From contig JALENY010000009.1 of the NCBI GenBank assembly GCA_022767285.1, positions 1-64,000 of the forward strand: 64,000 bases of DNA. Reading direction: 5' to 3'. This DNA comes from Lachnospiraceae bacterium. Its GTDB lineage: Bacteria; Bacillota; Clostridia; Lachnospirales; Lachnospiraceae. Of the stretch, positions 8,916 through 17,031 are shown in pieces. The notes below the pieces were generated by a model, which had not been told where the DNA came from, ran no database searches, and saw only the letters and a list, made by a program, of their open reading frames with translations. Every line of letters starts with the position of its first letter. Within the stretch, counting starts at the first letter, position 1. Position numbers and translations under genes: made by a program.

Positions 8916-9206
8916 ATGGATCAATCCTGGATGAATAACCCCAACCTGCAGGGAATAGACAAAGCCAAACTTGAGATGCTGTCTCAGCTTGCTTCGCAGG
9001 GACAAAATCAGACCAAAAGCCAGTCTGATCTGCTCCCGTTTCTCATGATGGCTGCCAATACCTCAAAAGAAAAAGGCATGCAGTTTAAACCAAATGAGAT
9101 GGATATGATCGTTGAGGTATTAAAAATGGGCAAGTCCCAGGAGGAAATTGCCCAAATTGATAAAATGATTATGCTTATGAAAATGATGATGAAGAATCCT
9201 TTTTAA
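8916..9206 (+). CDS. Small hypothetical helical protein
   Basis: A 96-aa protein without cysteine or membrane segments. The N-terminal half is Gln/Asn-rich and polar, while the C-terminal half (about 60-96) is an amphipathic, Met-rich helix (MGKSQEEIAQIDKMIMLMKM). I do not recognise a family beyond conserved short clostridial proteins. AAGGAG lies 7 nt before the ATG. The last 32 nt overlap the 3' end of the convergent cinA gene, so both genes use the same DNA on opposite strands. Its place after the subtilase and Cys-rich genes suggests, but does not show, a common process. Confidence 0.75.
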   Translation: MDQSWMNNPNLQGIDKAKLEMLSQLASQGQNQTKSQSDLLPFLMMAANTSKEKGMQFKPNEMDMIVEVLKMGKSQEEIAQIDKMIMLMKMMMKNPF

Positions 9207-10458
9207 AATTCTCAAGAATGCATTCGCGCAGAAGAGTCAGTGCCTTAACCGTGGCCTGTTCACGAATTTTCATACGATTTCCATTCAAACGCAGTTCCTG
9301 TACGTACACTTCTTTTTTATAGCAGCAGGCGATATAAACCAGCCCAACCGGCTTTTCCTCTGTTCCGCCATCCGGGCCGGCGATTCCGGTTATGGCTACA
9401 CTTACATCGGACCCAGTGTTAAAACAGCAGCCTTTCGCCATCTCTTTTGCTGTTTTTTCACTGACAGCGCCGTACATTTTCAAAGTCTGCTTTTTCACCA
9501 TCAGATGTTTACGTTTTGCTTTATTTGAATAAGTAATAAAGCCCTCTTTGTAGACATCCGAAGCTCCGGGAACATTGATCAATCTGGAAGCCAGCATGCC
9601 TCCGGTGCAGGACTCTGCTGTTGAGAGTGTCAGTTCCTTTTCCTTAAGAAGTTCCAGAACGGCCTCCTCCAGGGTCTTTTTCTCATCGGTCGTATAAATG
9701 TTGGTGCCAAAACGCACTTTCAGTTCACGAACAACCGGTTTGATCAGCTTCTGTGCCTCTTTTTCGTCTTTTGCCCTTGCGGTAATCCTCAGATGTACCT
9801 CGCCTGTTTTGGCATAAGTTGCGATGGTCGGATTCGTCTGCGCATCGATCATATCCTTGATCATGGTCTCAGCCATGCTTTCTCCGATACCGCAGATTTT
9901 GATCATTTTAGAATAAATAACTTCCGGCTGTTTTTCGCGCAAATAAGGATAAACCTGATTTTCAAACATCGGAATCAATTCATTTGGCGGTCCAGGAAGC
10001 AGGATCACCGTCTTGCCTCCGTCTTCTATAATAATACCAGGTGCCGTACCGTTTGCATTGTCCAGAACGATCGCCCCCTCCGGTACCATAGCCTGTTTCC
10101 AGTTATTCGCCGTAAGGGTCATTTTGGGGTTTGTTTTCAGATAATTATCCATGTATGCCTGAATCCGTTCTTTGGAATGCGGATCTTCATACAGCTCTTT
10201 TCCCATCACTTCGGCTGCGATTTCCTTAGTCAAATCATCTTCTGTGGGTCCTAAGCCTCCACAGAGAATTACCACATCCGAACGGTCCACTGCAGTCCTG
10301 ATAACGGAGCGCATCCGCTCTTCGTTATCCCCAACAACGGTCTGGTAATAACAGGATAATCCCAGACGCGCACACATCTCAGCCAGATAAGCTGCGTTTG
10401 TATTTACAATATTTCCAAGCAACAGTTCAGTTCCTACACACACTAATTCTACAATCAT
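9175..10458 (-). CDS. cinA: CinA: nicotinamide-nucleotide amidase / competence-damage protein
   Basis: A 427-aa two-domain protein. The N-terminal MoaB/Mog-like domain (about 1-170) has VGTELLLGNIVNTN and GGLGPTEDD; this domain carries ADP-ribose/NMN pyrophosphatase activity in the family. The C-terminal PncC-type amidohydrolase (about 255-415) has the TAESCTGGMLASRL motif and GIAGPDGGTEEKPVG. The usual role is salvage of nicotinamide mononucleotide. It is the last gene of the yicC-gmk-rpoZ-rimO-pgsA-cinA run. The tail is Ser-rich and encoded within the overlap with the convergent small gene. Confidence 0.94.
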   Translation of the reverse strand: MIVELVCVGTELLLGNIVNTNAAYLAEMCARLGLSCYYQTVVGDNEERMRSVIRTAVDRSDVVILCGGLGPTEDDLTKEIAAEVMGKELYEDPHSKERIQAYMDNYLKTNPKMTLTANNWKQAMVPEGAIVLDNANGTAPGIIIEDGGKTVILLPGPPNELIPMFENQVYPYLREKQPEVIYSKMIKICGIGESMAETMIKDMIDAQTNPTIATYAKTGEVHLRITARAKDEKEAQKLIKPVVRELKVRFGTNIYTTDEKKTLEEAVLELLKEKELTLSTAESCTGGMLASRLINVPGASDVYKEGFITYSNKAKRKHLMVKKQTLKMYGAVSEKTAKEMAKGCCFNTGSDVSVAITGIAGPDGGTEEKPVGLVYIACCYKKEVYVQELRLNGNRMKIREQATVKALTLLRECILENFKKDSSSSFS

Positions 10459-10543
10459 ATTTTCCTCCTGTACCGTAATACACAGCGGCTTCCCCTGCGG
10501 GATGGAAGAAAAGAGCGTTCAACCTGCCCCTTCTTCCTCTCTC

Positions 10544-11080
10544 CTAATCCTGCATAGTCAAAACCTGTTTATTTTTCCAGATATAGTCAATCAGCGAGAT
10601 TATTGTCAGCGCTGTACTGATTATAATCAGAATCCATTCGATGGTATCAAAAATGCCGCCAAAATCCGCAATCAGAACAATGATCATAATCATCTGAAAT
10701 ACTGTTTTCATTTTACCCCAGATACCTGCCGCAATTACGATTCCGTTGTCAGCCGCAACGAGGCGGAATCCGCTAATGGCAAATTCCCGGGCAATGATGA
10801 TGATACATACGACCGCCGGAAGCATCTCCATGGAAACGAGACATACCAACGCGGAACAAACCAGCAGCTTATCTGCAAGAGGATCCATAAACTTTCCGAA
10901 ATTCGTCACCAGATTGTATTTTCTTGCAATCTTTCCGTCCAGCATATCAGTAAGGCTGGCAATCACAAATATTGCAAGAGCCGCCCACCTGGCCCATGCA
11001 CCCAAATCCATTAACATAAATGCCACAAAAGGTACAATCAAAATCACACGCAAAACCGTCAATTTATTCGGCAAATTCAT
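10544..11080 (-). CDS. pgsA: CDP-diacylglycerol-glycerol-3-phosphate 3-phosphatidyltransferase
   Basis: A membrane enzyme that makes phosphatidylglycerol phosphate, the committed step of acidic phospholipid synthesis. The CDP-alcohol phosphotransferase motif D-x2-D-G-x2-A-R-x8-G-x3-D-x3-D is complete in TDMLDGKIARKYN...GKFMDPLAD (about residues 44-70). Several hydrophobic segments fit an integral membrane protein, and 178 aa is the normal length. Its start overlaps the end of rimO by 17 bp, so the two are translationally coupled. Confidence 0.95.
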   Translation of the reverse strand: MNLPNKLTVLRVILIVPFVAFMLMDLGAWARWAALAIFVIASLTDMLDGKIARKYNLVTNFGKFMDPLADKLLVCSALVCLVSMEMLPAVVCIIIIAREFAISGFRLVAADNGIVIAAGIWGKMKTVFQMIMIIVLIADFGGIFDTIEWILIIISTALTIISLIDYIWKNKQVLTMQD

Positions 11081-12401
11081 CCGTCAGTCCTCCTATTAAA
11101 TCATATTCCATCGCACCGGTGATATGTACGAGAGCAAAATCACCGGACATCAATTCCGTATCCGTATTGATAAACACGTATCCGTCAATTCCGGGGGCAT
11201 CTCCGTAAGAACGGCCTACATAGGCATTTTCGTCTGCAACCTTTCCTTCGATCATCACCCACAGATCCTGACCGATGCGCCGCTGCCCCAGATCAATGGA
11301 GATGTCCTGCTGAAGTTCCATCAGTTCTGCCTGACGATCCAGTTTTACCTCTTCCTCGATCTGTCCATCCATAGACGCTGCAGGCGTATCCTCCTCAGGT
11401 GAGTAGGTAAATACCCCCAGTCGGTCAAATTCCATCTCATCCACAAAATCCATCAGTTCTTCATGCTGCTGCTGCGTTTCGCCCGGAAAACCTGTGATCA
11501 GTGTGGTGCGAAGCACAATATCCGGTATTCTCTCTCTAAGGGTATTTACAATTTCTTTTAACTGCTCTTTTGAAGTTCTTCTGCCCATCCGTTTTAAAAC
11601 TGCATCGCTTGCATGCTGTATAGGAAGATCAAGGTAATGACAGATTTTTTCTTCTTCGGCTATCGTGTCAATTAATTCCGGATATATTTCCTCCGGATAA
11701 CAGTAGAGCACGCGGATCCACTGGATCCCATCAATTCTGCAGAGTTTTTTAAGGAGCTTGTGGAGACATTTTTCCCCATATAGATCCGTACCGTAAATGG
11801 TGGTTTCCTGTGCAACCAGGATCAGTTCCTTTACCCCACACTGTGCAAGATATTCTGCCTGAGCAATCAGCTTTTCCATAGGTACGCTGCGGTAGTTTCC
11901 GCGAATTTTCGGAATAATACAGTAAGTACAGTGCTTATCACAACCCTCTGCAATTTTCAGATACCCATAATGGCCGCCTGTAGTCACCACACGTTTTTCC
12001 TGAACATCGGGTAGATAATCGATATCCCGATATTCCGTATATTTCTGTCCTTCCAGGACTTTGTCGATGGCAACGGCAATGTCTTCATAACTGGTTGTGC
12101 CAAGAACAGCATCCACCTCCGGTATCTCTTTAAGAATTTCCTCCTGATAACGCTGTGCCAGACATCCGGTCACAAGAAGTGCCCTGCACTTGCCGCCAGT
12201 CCGGTATTCCGCCATCTGCAGAATATTCTGGATGCTTTCTTCCTTGGCATCATGAATGAAGCAGCAGGTATTTACAATAATAATATCCGCATCGGTCTCA
12301 TCATCGGTAATCTCATACCCTCTTGATGTCAGAATCCCCAGCATTTCCTCTGAATCCGCCAGATTTTTGTCACACCCAAGCGATATAAACAATACTTTCA
12401 T
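11064..12401 (-). CDS. rimO: Ribosomal protein S12 (Asp) methylthiotransferase RimO
   Basis: A 445-aa radical SAM methylthiotransferase that modifies the conserved Asp of ribosomal protein S12. Order of domains: N-terminal UPF0004 domain with cluster cysteines (SLGCDKNLADSE, NTCCFIHDA, VTGCLAQRY), radical SAM core with CDKHCTYC near residue 153, and a C-terminal TRAM domain. The N-terminus starting SLGCDKN is the RimO rather than MiaB pattern. It follows rpoZ after a short hairpin and overlaps pgsA. Confidence 0.95.
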   Translation of the reverse strand: MKVLFISLGCDKNLADSEEMLGILTSRGYEITDDETDADIIIVNTCCFIHDAKEESIQNILQMAEYRTGGKCRALLVTGCLAQRYQEEILKEIPEVDAVLGTTSYEDIAVAIDKVLEGQKYTEYRDIDYLPDVQEKRVVTTGGHYGYLKIAEGCDKHCTYCIIPKIRGNYRSVPMEKLIAQAEYLAQCGVKELILVAQETTIYGTDLYGEKCLHKLLKKLCRIDGIQWIRVLYCYPEEIYPELIDTIAEEEKICHYLDLPIQHASDAVLKRMGRRTSKEQLKEIVNTLRERIPDIVLRTTLITGFPGETQQQHEELMDFVDEMEFDRLGVFTYSPEEDTPAASMDGQIEEEVKLDRQAELMELQQDISIDLGQRRIGQDLWVMIEGKVADENAYVGRSYGDAPGIDGYVFINTDTELMSGDFALVHITGAMEYDLIGGLTDEFAE

Positions 12402-12423
12402 AATAACCTCATTTCATGTGAAA

Positions 12424-12454
12424 ACAGGGACATACGCCAGACGCAGGTCCCTGT
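12424..12454 (-). terminator. Hairpin between rpoZ and rimO
   Basis: ACAGGGAC (12424-12431) pairs with GTCCCTGT (12447-12454), with a 15-nt loop; on the minus strand only TTTT follows. It is probably a partial terminator or a transcript-processing stem separating gmk-rpoZ from rimO-pgsA-cinA. Confidence 0.55.
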
Positions 12455-12460
12455 CTTTCT

Positions 12461-12718
12461 TTATTCGTCCTTTTTCTTATCGCTGTCAGCAGGCAAAATC
12501 GTCACCTTGCCCTCATAAACTTCTTCCACAGCAACAGAGAGGGGTTTTTTCCCATTTGCATGACTGATCAGAGGTTCTTCCCCATCGATGATCTGTCTCG
12601 CACGTTTGCTGGTGGCAAGAACAACCGAATAACGGCTGCTCACTACCGGAACTTCGTCCGGATCCTTGTCTTTATTGATTACTTCCATTAATTCTGAATA
12701 AGAAGGATGTATCATCAT
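12461..12718 (-). CDS. rpoZ: DNA-directed RNA polymerase omega subunit
   Basis: An 85-aa omega subunit that assists RNA polymerase assembly. It carries the pattern MIHPSYSELM, SSRYSVVLATSKRARQI and the KPLSVAVEEVYEGKV segment of the family. It sits 5 nt after gmk, the usual pairing. Two adjacent ATG codons (12718, 12715) could serve as start; the SD AAAGGAG favours neither clearly. The C-terminus is a Lys/Asp-rich tail. Confidence 0.93.
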   Translation of the reverse strand: MMIHPSYSELMEVINKDKDPDEVPVVSSRYSVVLATSKRARQIIDGEEPLISHANGKKPLSVAVEEVYEGKVTILPADSDKKKDE

Positions 12719-12723
12719 AACTA

Positions 12724-13356
12724 TTATTCTCCTTTCATAATCCCTTTTAATTCACTGGTAATTTTTCTGATAAAGGTTTCATTTCGCACTGCTGCGCTGT
12801 GTTCGCCCAAGATAATGCTGTGAAGCTCATCCACGCATTTATCCAAATCGTCATTTATCAATACGTAATCATATCCGTTCATGCCCTTAGCCTCTTCATT
12901 GGCACGGCGCAGTCTGGATTTGATTACATCCATGGTCTCCGTCCCACGTCCGATCAGGCGTTTTTTCAGTTCTTCCGCAGAGGGCGGTGTTACGAAAATC
13001 AATACCGTATCGGGACGTTTTGCCTTCACTTTCAATGCACCCTGGATCTCGATTTCCAGGATCACATCTTTTCCGGCTGCCAGTTGGTTTTCCACATATT
13101 CTTTCGGTGTTCCATAATAATTATCGACGTATTTTGCATACTCGATCAGGGCATCATCATCGATCAGCTTTTCAAATTCTTCCACTGTTTTGAAAAAATA
13201 TTCACGGCCATCCATCTCACCATCCCGCGGTTTTCTTGTGGTAGCAGAAATGGACAACGCATAATTGTCGTATTTTTTCAGAAGTGCTTTCATCAATGTA
13301 CCTTTGCCGGCTCCGGAAAAACCGGAAACCACCACCAAAATCCCCTGATGTTCCAT
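12724..13356 (-). CDS. gmk: Guanylate kinase
   Basis: Phosphorylates GMP to GDP with ATP. The 210-aa protein shows the P-loop SGFSGAGKGT (residues 11-20), the GMP-binding SATTRKPRDGEMDGREYFF segment and the lid RRANEEAKGMNGYDYVLIND. It lies 18 nt after yicC and 5 nt before rpoZ; the remA/DUF370 gene often found between yicC and gmk in Firmicutes is absent here. Confidence 0.96.
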   Translation of the reverse strand: MEHQGILVVVSGFSGAGKGTLMKALLKKYDNYALSISATTRKPRDGEMDGREYFFKTVEEFEKLIDDDALIEYAKYVDNYYGTPKEYVENQLAAGKDVILEIEIQGALKVKAKRPDTVLIFVTPPSAEELKKRLIGRGTETMDVIKSRLRRANEEAKGMNGYDYVLINDDLDKCVDELHSIILGEHSAAVRNETFIRKITSELKGIMKGE

Positions 13357-13374
13357 AAAAACCCCCGTCTGTGT

Positions 13375-14253
13375 CTATTCGATATTCTGTATCTGCTCAC
13401 GGATTTTTTCAATCTCCGTTTTTAGCTCAATCGCAATATTGGTAGTCTCCAGATCATTTGCCTTCGACAGGATCGTGTTCGCTTCACGATTCATTTCCTG
13501 TGCGATAAAATCCAGCTTTCGTCCGATATTGGTGCCGTCATGCAATGCAGCCTGCATACTATGTATATGACTGCGCAGCCTTACGGTCTCTTCATCCGTA
13601 CACATCTTGTCCGAGAATATCACCATCTCAGCCGCAATTCGATTCTCATCGATCTGAGAATCCTCAAACAATTCACGCATCTTGTTTTCCAGCCTCTGAC
13701 GGTATTCCTGCATAATCTGGGGAGAACGCAAAACCACCAGTTCCACCTGGCTGTCCAGATAGGACAGTTTGTCCAGAATGTCCTTTTTCAGAGATTCCCC
13801 TTCCAGACTTCTTGCTTTGGCAAAATTCAGCGCAGCTTCACGGATTGCTTTTTCCAAGACACTCCACAGCTCCTCCTCATCCGTCTCGGGTTCTTCCATA
13901 GTGAACACTTCCGGGTAGCGGGACAGAGAAGAAACACGAATGTCATTTTCAAGCTGGAATTCTTCACTCATTTGTTTTAAATATTCCAGATACTGAGCCG
14001 CGATCTCCCGGTTATAGTGCAGGGAAGCTCCGCTTTGCGTCAGATCCTCATAGGTAATAAATACATCCACTTTTCCACGCAACATATATTCTTTCAGCGT
14101 ACTGCGGATGGCACTTTCAAAAAAGCAGAATTTTTTCGGCATACGGATATTAAAATCGAGATATCTGTGATTGACAGATTTGATCTCGACAATAAATTTA
14201 CGGTCGGCATCTGCTGCTTCCGCCCGTCCAAAGCCGGTCATACTTTTAATCAT
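13375..14253 (-). CDS. YicC/YloC family endoribonuclease
   Basis: A 292-aa member of the YicC family, recently linked to RNA cleavage. The hallmark N-terminus MIKSMTGFGRAE, the central SVNHRYLDF and the C-terminal DUF1732 part with GRKLDFIAQEMNREANTI and SKANDLETTNIAIELKTEIEK are all present. It is first in the yicC-gmk-rpoZ run, and is separated from feoAB by a terminator. Confidence 0.93.
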   Translation of the reverse strand: MIKSMTGFGRAEAADADRKFIVEIKSVNHRYLDFNIRMPKKFCFFESAIRSTLKEYMLRGKVDVFITYEDLTQSGASLHYNREIAAQYLEYLKQMSEEFQLENDIRVSSLSRYPEVFTMEEPETDEEELWSVLEKAIREAALNFAKARSLEGESLKKDILDKLSYLDSQVELVVLRSPQIMQEYRQRLENKMRELFEDSQIDENRIAAEMVIFSDKMCTDEETVRLRSHIHSMQAALHDGTNIGRKLDFIAQEMNREANTILSKANDLETTNIAIELKTEIEKIREQIQNIE

Positions 14254-14317
14254 GTTTATCTCCTTTGATCACATACAGATTTATTTTACATCATAATCAA
14301 AGTTGCGTCAACGCCGG

Positions 14318-14387
14318 AAAAAAGATAATTCTGTGCTTAAAAGCCAAATCTTCCAAAGAAACAGGCTTTTCATACACAGAATTATCT
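14318..14387 (-). terminator. Intrinsic terminator of feoAB
   Basis: AGATAATTCTGTG (14323-14335) pairs perfectly with CACAGAATTATCT (14375-14387), and an inner AAAAGCC/GGCTTTT stem extends it. On the minus strand the stem is followed by a T6 tract (14318-14323 complement). Confidence 0.9.
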
Positions 14388-14410
14388 CTTTATCTTTAGC
14401 CGCAAGCAGT

Positions 14411-16774
14411 TCAGCCAAGGCCAAACAGCATACCGACTGTATGTACGAGGAAAGCGCAGATCCATGCAATCAGACACTGACCGGCTACAATGCAGGCCGC
14501 CCATTTGCCGCCCAGTTCACGTTTCACGGAAGCAACCGCTGCGACACACGGTGTATACAGCAGACAAAAGATCAGTAGTGACATGGCAGTCAAAGGCGAA
14601 ATAGCTGCCTGCAATGCTTCAATACTGCCAAACAATATGGTCACGGTGGAAACAACACTCTCTTTTGCCATAAATCCGGCAATCAGAGCCGTAGAAAATC
14701 TCCAGTCCCCAAATCCGAGCGGTCCGAAGATCGGTGCAATCACACCGGAAACCACTGCAAGAATACTGTCTTTTGAATCGCGAACAACCGAAAGCTGCAA
14801 ACTGAACGTCTGTAAAAACCAGATTACGATCGTCGCAACAAATATAACAGTAAAAGCTCTCTGAAGGAAGTCCTTAGCTTTATCCCATAACAGCTGCAGT
14901 ACGTTTTTCAATCCCGGCATACGGTAATTTGGCAGTTCCATGACAAAAGGCACCGCCTCACCCCTGAAAATACTGTTCTTAAAAATCAATGCGGTTATGA
15001 TTCCGATAATGATTCCCACCACATAAAGAGAGATCATGACCAGTCCACCGTGCTTCGGGAAAAAGGCAGCGGTAAAAAATGCATAGATTGGCAGCTTTGC
15101 AGAACAGCTCATAAACGGTGTCAGCATAATCGTCATTCGCCGGTCACGTTCAGAAGGCAGGGTCCGGCTTGCCATGACACCCGGCACGGTGCAGCCAAAG
15201 CCGATCAGCATCGGAACAATGCTTCGCCCGGAAAGACCGATTTTTCGGAGCAGTTTATCCATTACAAAAGCAACCCTTGCCATATATCCGGTATCTTCCA
15301 AAAGTGACAAGAAGAAAAACAGGGTTATGATAATAGGCAGGAAACTTAACACACTTCCAACGCCGTTGAAAATACCATCGATCACAAGAGAATGGATGAC
15401 CTCATTCACATTCCACGCGGTAAAAGCCGCATCCACCTGATCTGTTAGCCATGTGATACCCATTTCCAGGATTCCCTGCAGCCAGGCACCAATCACATTG
15501 AAGGTCAAAACGAATACAATGGCCATGATACCGATGAATGCCGGAATAGCCGTGTACTTTCCGGTGAGCAGTTTGTCAATTCTTCTGCTCCGCGTATGTT
15601 CTTTGCTCTCTTTTGGTTTCACAACCGTTTTTTCGACCAGTTTCCCGATGAAAGAAAAACGCATATCGGCAATAGCCGCTGCCCGATCCAATCCCCGTTC
15701 TTCTTCCATCTGACATATGATGTGTTCCAGCATCTGTTCTTCGTTATCCGACAGTTTCAGAGCCTGCAGAATCCGCTTATCTCCTTCTACAAGCTTTGTG
15801 GCAGCAAAACGAACCGGAATCCCGGCAGCCTGTGCATGGTCTTCAATCAAGTGCATGACACCATGAAGACAGCGGTGTACCGCACCGTTATAATCATCTT
15901 TATCGCAGAAATCCGTCCGTCCCGGGCGTTCCTGATACTGAGCCACATGAATAGCATGGCGTGCCAGCTCATCGACACCCTCGTTTTTCGCAGCCGAAAT
16001 GGGAACAACCGGGATACCAAGCATTTCCTCCATCAGGTTAATGCGGATATGACCGCCGTTTCCGCGTACTTCGTCCATCATATTGAGTGCCAGGACCATG
16101 GGGATATTCAATTCCATCAACTGCATGGTCAGATATAGATTTCGCTCAATATTGGTCGCATCCACAATGTTGATGATACCCTTGGGCTTTTCATCAATGA
16201 TAAATTTTCTGGTCACGATTTCCTCACTGGAATATGGTGACATGGAGTAGATTCCCGGAAGATCTGTTATTTCTGTGTTGCTGTGACCGCGAATGACTCC
16301 GCTTTTCCGGTCAACCGTCACACCGGGAAAGTTCCCCACATGCTGATTCGAACCGGTCAGCTGATTGAACAGTGTGGTTTTGCCGCAGTTCTGATTGCCT
16401 GCCAGGGCAAAACTTAAAACAGTGCCCTCCGGAAGGGGATTTTCATCAGCTTTTGTGTGATACTTGCCGCCTTCACCCAGTCCGGGATGCGCCGTATTTA
16501 TTTTGTGTGAAGAAGCAGTTTCTTCCAGTTCGGCTTCCTTTTCGCTTTCCGACAGGGGTTCAATCTGAATTTTCTCCGCATCAGCAAGTCGCAGAGTCAG
16601 TTCATATCCATGAATACGGAGCTCCATCGGATCACCCATAGGAGCATATTTTACCAGTGTGACCTCCACACCCGGAATCACCCCCATATCAAGAAAATGC
16701 TGCCGGAGTTCGCCTGAACCTCCTACAACAGTGATTTTACCTGTTTTCCCTATATCCAAGTCCTTTAACGTCAT
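14411..16774 (-). CDS. feoB: FeoA-FeoB fusion ferrous iron transporter
   Basis: Fe2+ uptake across the cytoplasmic membrane. Residues about 1-75 are a FeoA-like SH3 domain (GELRQHFLDMGVIPG); a linker follows, then the FeoB G domain with G1 GNQNCGKTTLFNQLTG, G3 DLPG and G4 NMMD, then the membrane part with two Gate motifs and the C-terminal FeoB helices. A separate feoA is therefore not needed. I use ATG 16774 (787 aa) because AGAAGG precedes it; a TTG at 16804 would lie at or before the predicted transcription start. The N-domain/C-domain spacing is normal. Confidence 0.93.
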   Translation of the reverse strand: MTLKDLDIGKTGKITVVGGSGELRQHFLDMGVIPGVEVTLVKYAPMGDPMELRIHGYELTLRLADAEKIQIEPLSESEKEAELEETASSHKINTAHPGLGEGGKYHTKADENPLPEGTVLSFALAGNQNCGKTTLFNQLTGSNQHVGNFPGVTVDRKSGVIRGHSNTEITDLPGIYSMSPYSSEEIVTRKFIIDEKPKGIINIVDATNIERNLYLTMQLMELNIPMVLALNMMDEVRGNGGHIRINLMEEMLGIPVVPISAAKNEGVDELARHAIHVAQYQERPGRTDFCDKDDYNGAVHRCLHGVMHLIEDHAQAAGIPVRFAATKLVEGDKRILQALKLSDNEEQMLEHIICQMEEERGLDRAAAIADMRFSFIGKLVEKTVVKPKESKEHTRSRRIDKLLTGKYTAIPAFIGIMAIVFVLTFNVIGAWLQGILEMGITWLTDQVDAAFTAWNVNEVIHSLVIDGIFNGVGSVLSFLPIIITLFFFLSLLEDTGYMARVAFVMDKLLRKIGLSGRSIVPMLIGFGCTVPGVMASRTLPSERDRRMTIMLTPFMSCSAKLPIYAFFTAAFFPKHGGLVMISLYVVGIIIGIITALIFKNSIFRGEAVPFVMELPNYRMPGLKNVLQLLWDKAKDFLQRAFTVIFVATIVIWFLQTFSLQLSVVRDSKDSILAVVSGVIAPIFGPLGFGDWRFSTALIAGFMAKESVVSTVTILFGSIEALQAAISPLTAMSLLIFCLLYTPCVAAVASVKRELGGKWAACIVAGQCLIAWICAFLVHTVGMLFGLG

Positions 16775-16805
16775 GGAAATTACCTTCTTTCCTTTCGATT
16801 TCAAG

Positions 16806-16837
16806 GTTAGTATATGCTAACTGAGAAAATTTGTCAA
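16806..16837 (-). promoter_or_regulatory. feoAB promoter with DtxR-like operator on the -10 box
   Basis: On the minus strand TTGACA (16832-16837) and TATACT (16809-16814) are 17 nt apart. The near-palindrome GTTAGTATATGCTAAC (16806-16821) covers the -10 box. GTTAG...CTAAC half-sites resemble DtxR/IdeR-family iron boxes, so iron-dependent repression is likely (inference from family knowledge). Confidence 0.75.
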
Positions 16838-16949
16838 TTACTTAATTTAAACTCTCTACAAATTATTCTCTGTTTTGATTTTGTTTTCTTTTTGTCAGTT
16901 CTCCCTGCTTCTGATTTAAAACAAACTGTGGTGATTTCAGCAGCAATCC

Positions 16950-16978
16950 TTGTTTTCACTTTTCATATCTGATATAAT
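16950..16978 (+). promoter_or_regulatory. rqcH promoter
   Basis: TTGTTT (16950-16955), 17-nt spacer, then TATAAT (16973-16978) preceded by TG in extended -10 position. The gene starts 54 nt downstream. Confidence 0.7.
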
Positions 16979-17031
16979 TTTTCAGTTAAAGAATTTGTTA
17001 TGAATCGATTGTTATTTAGGAGAATATAGTT

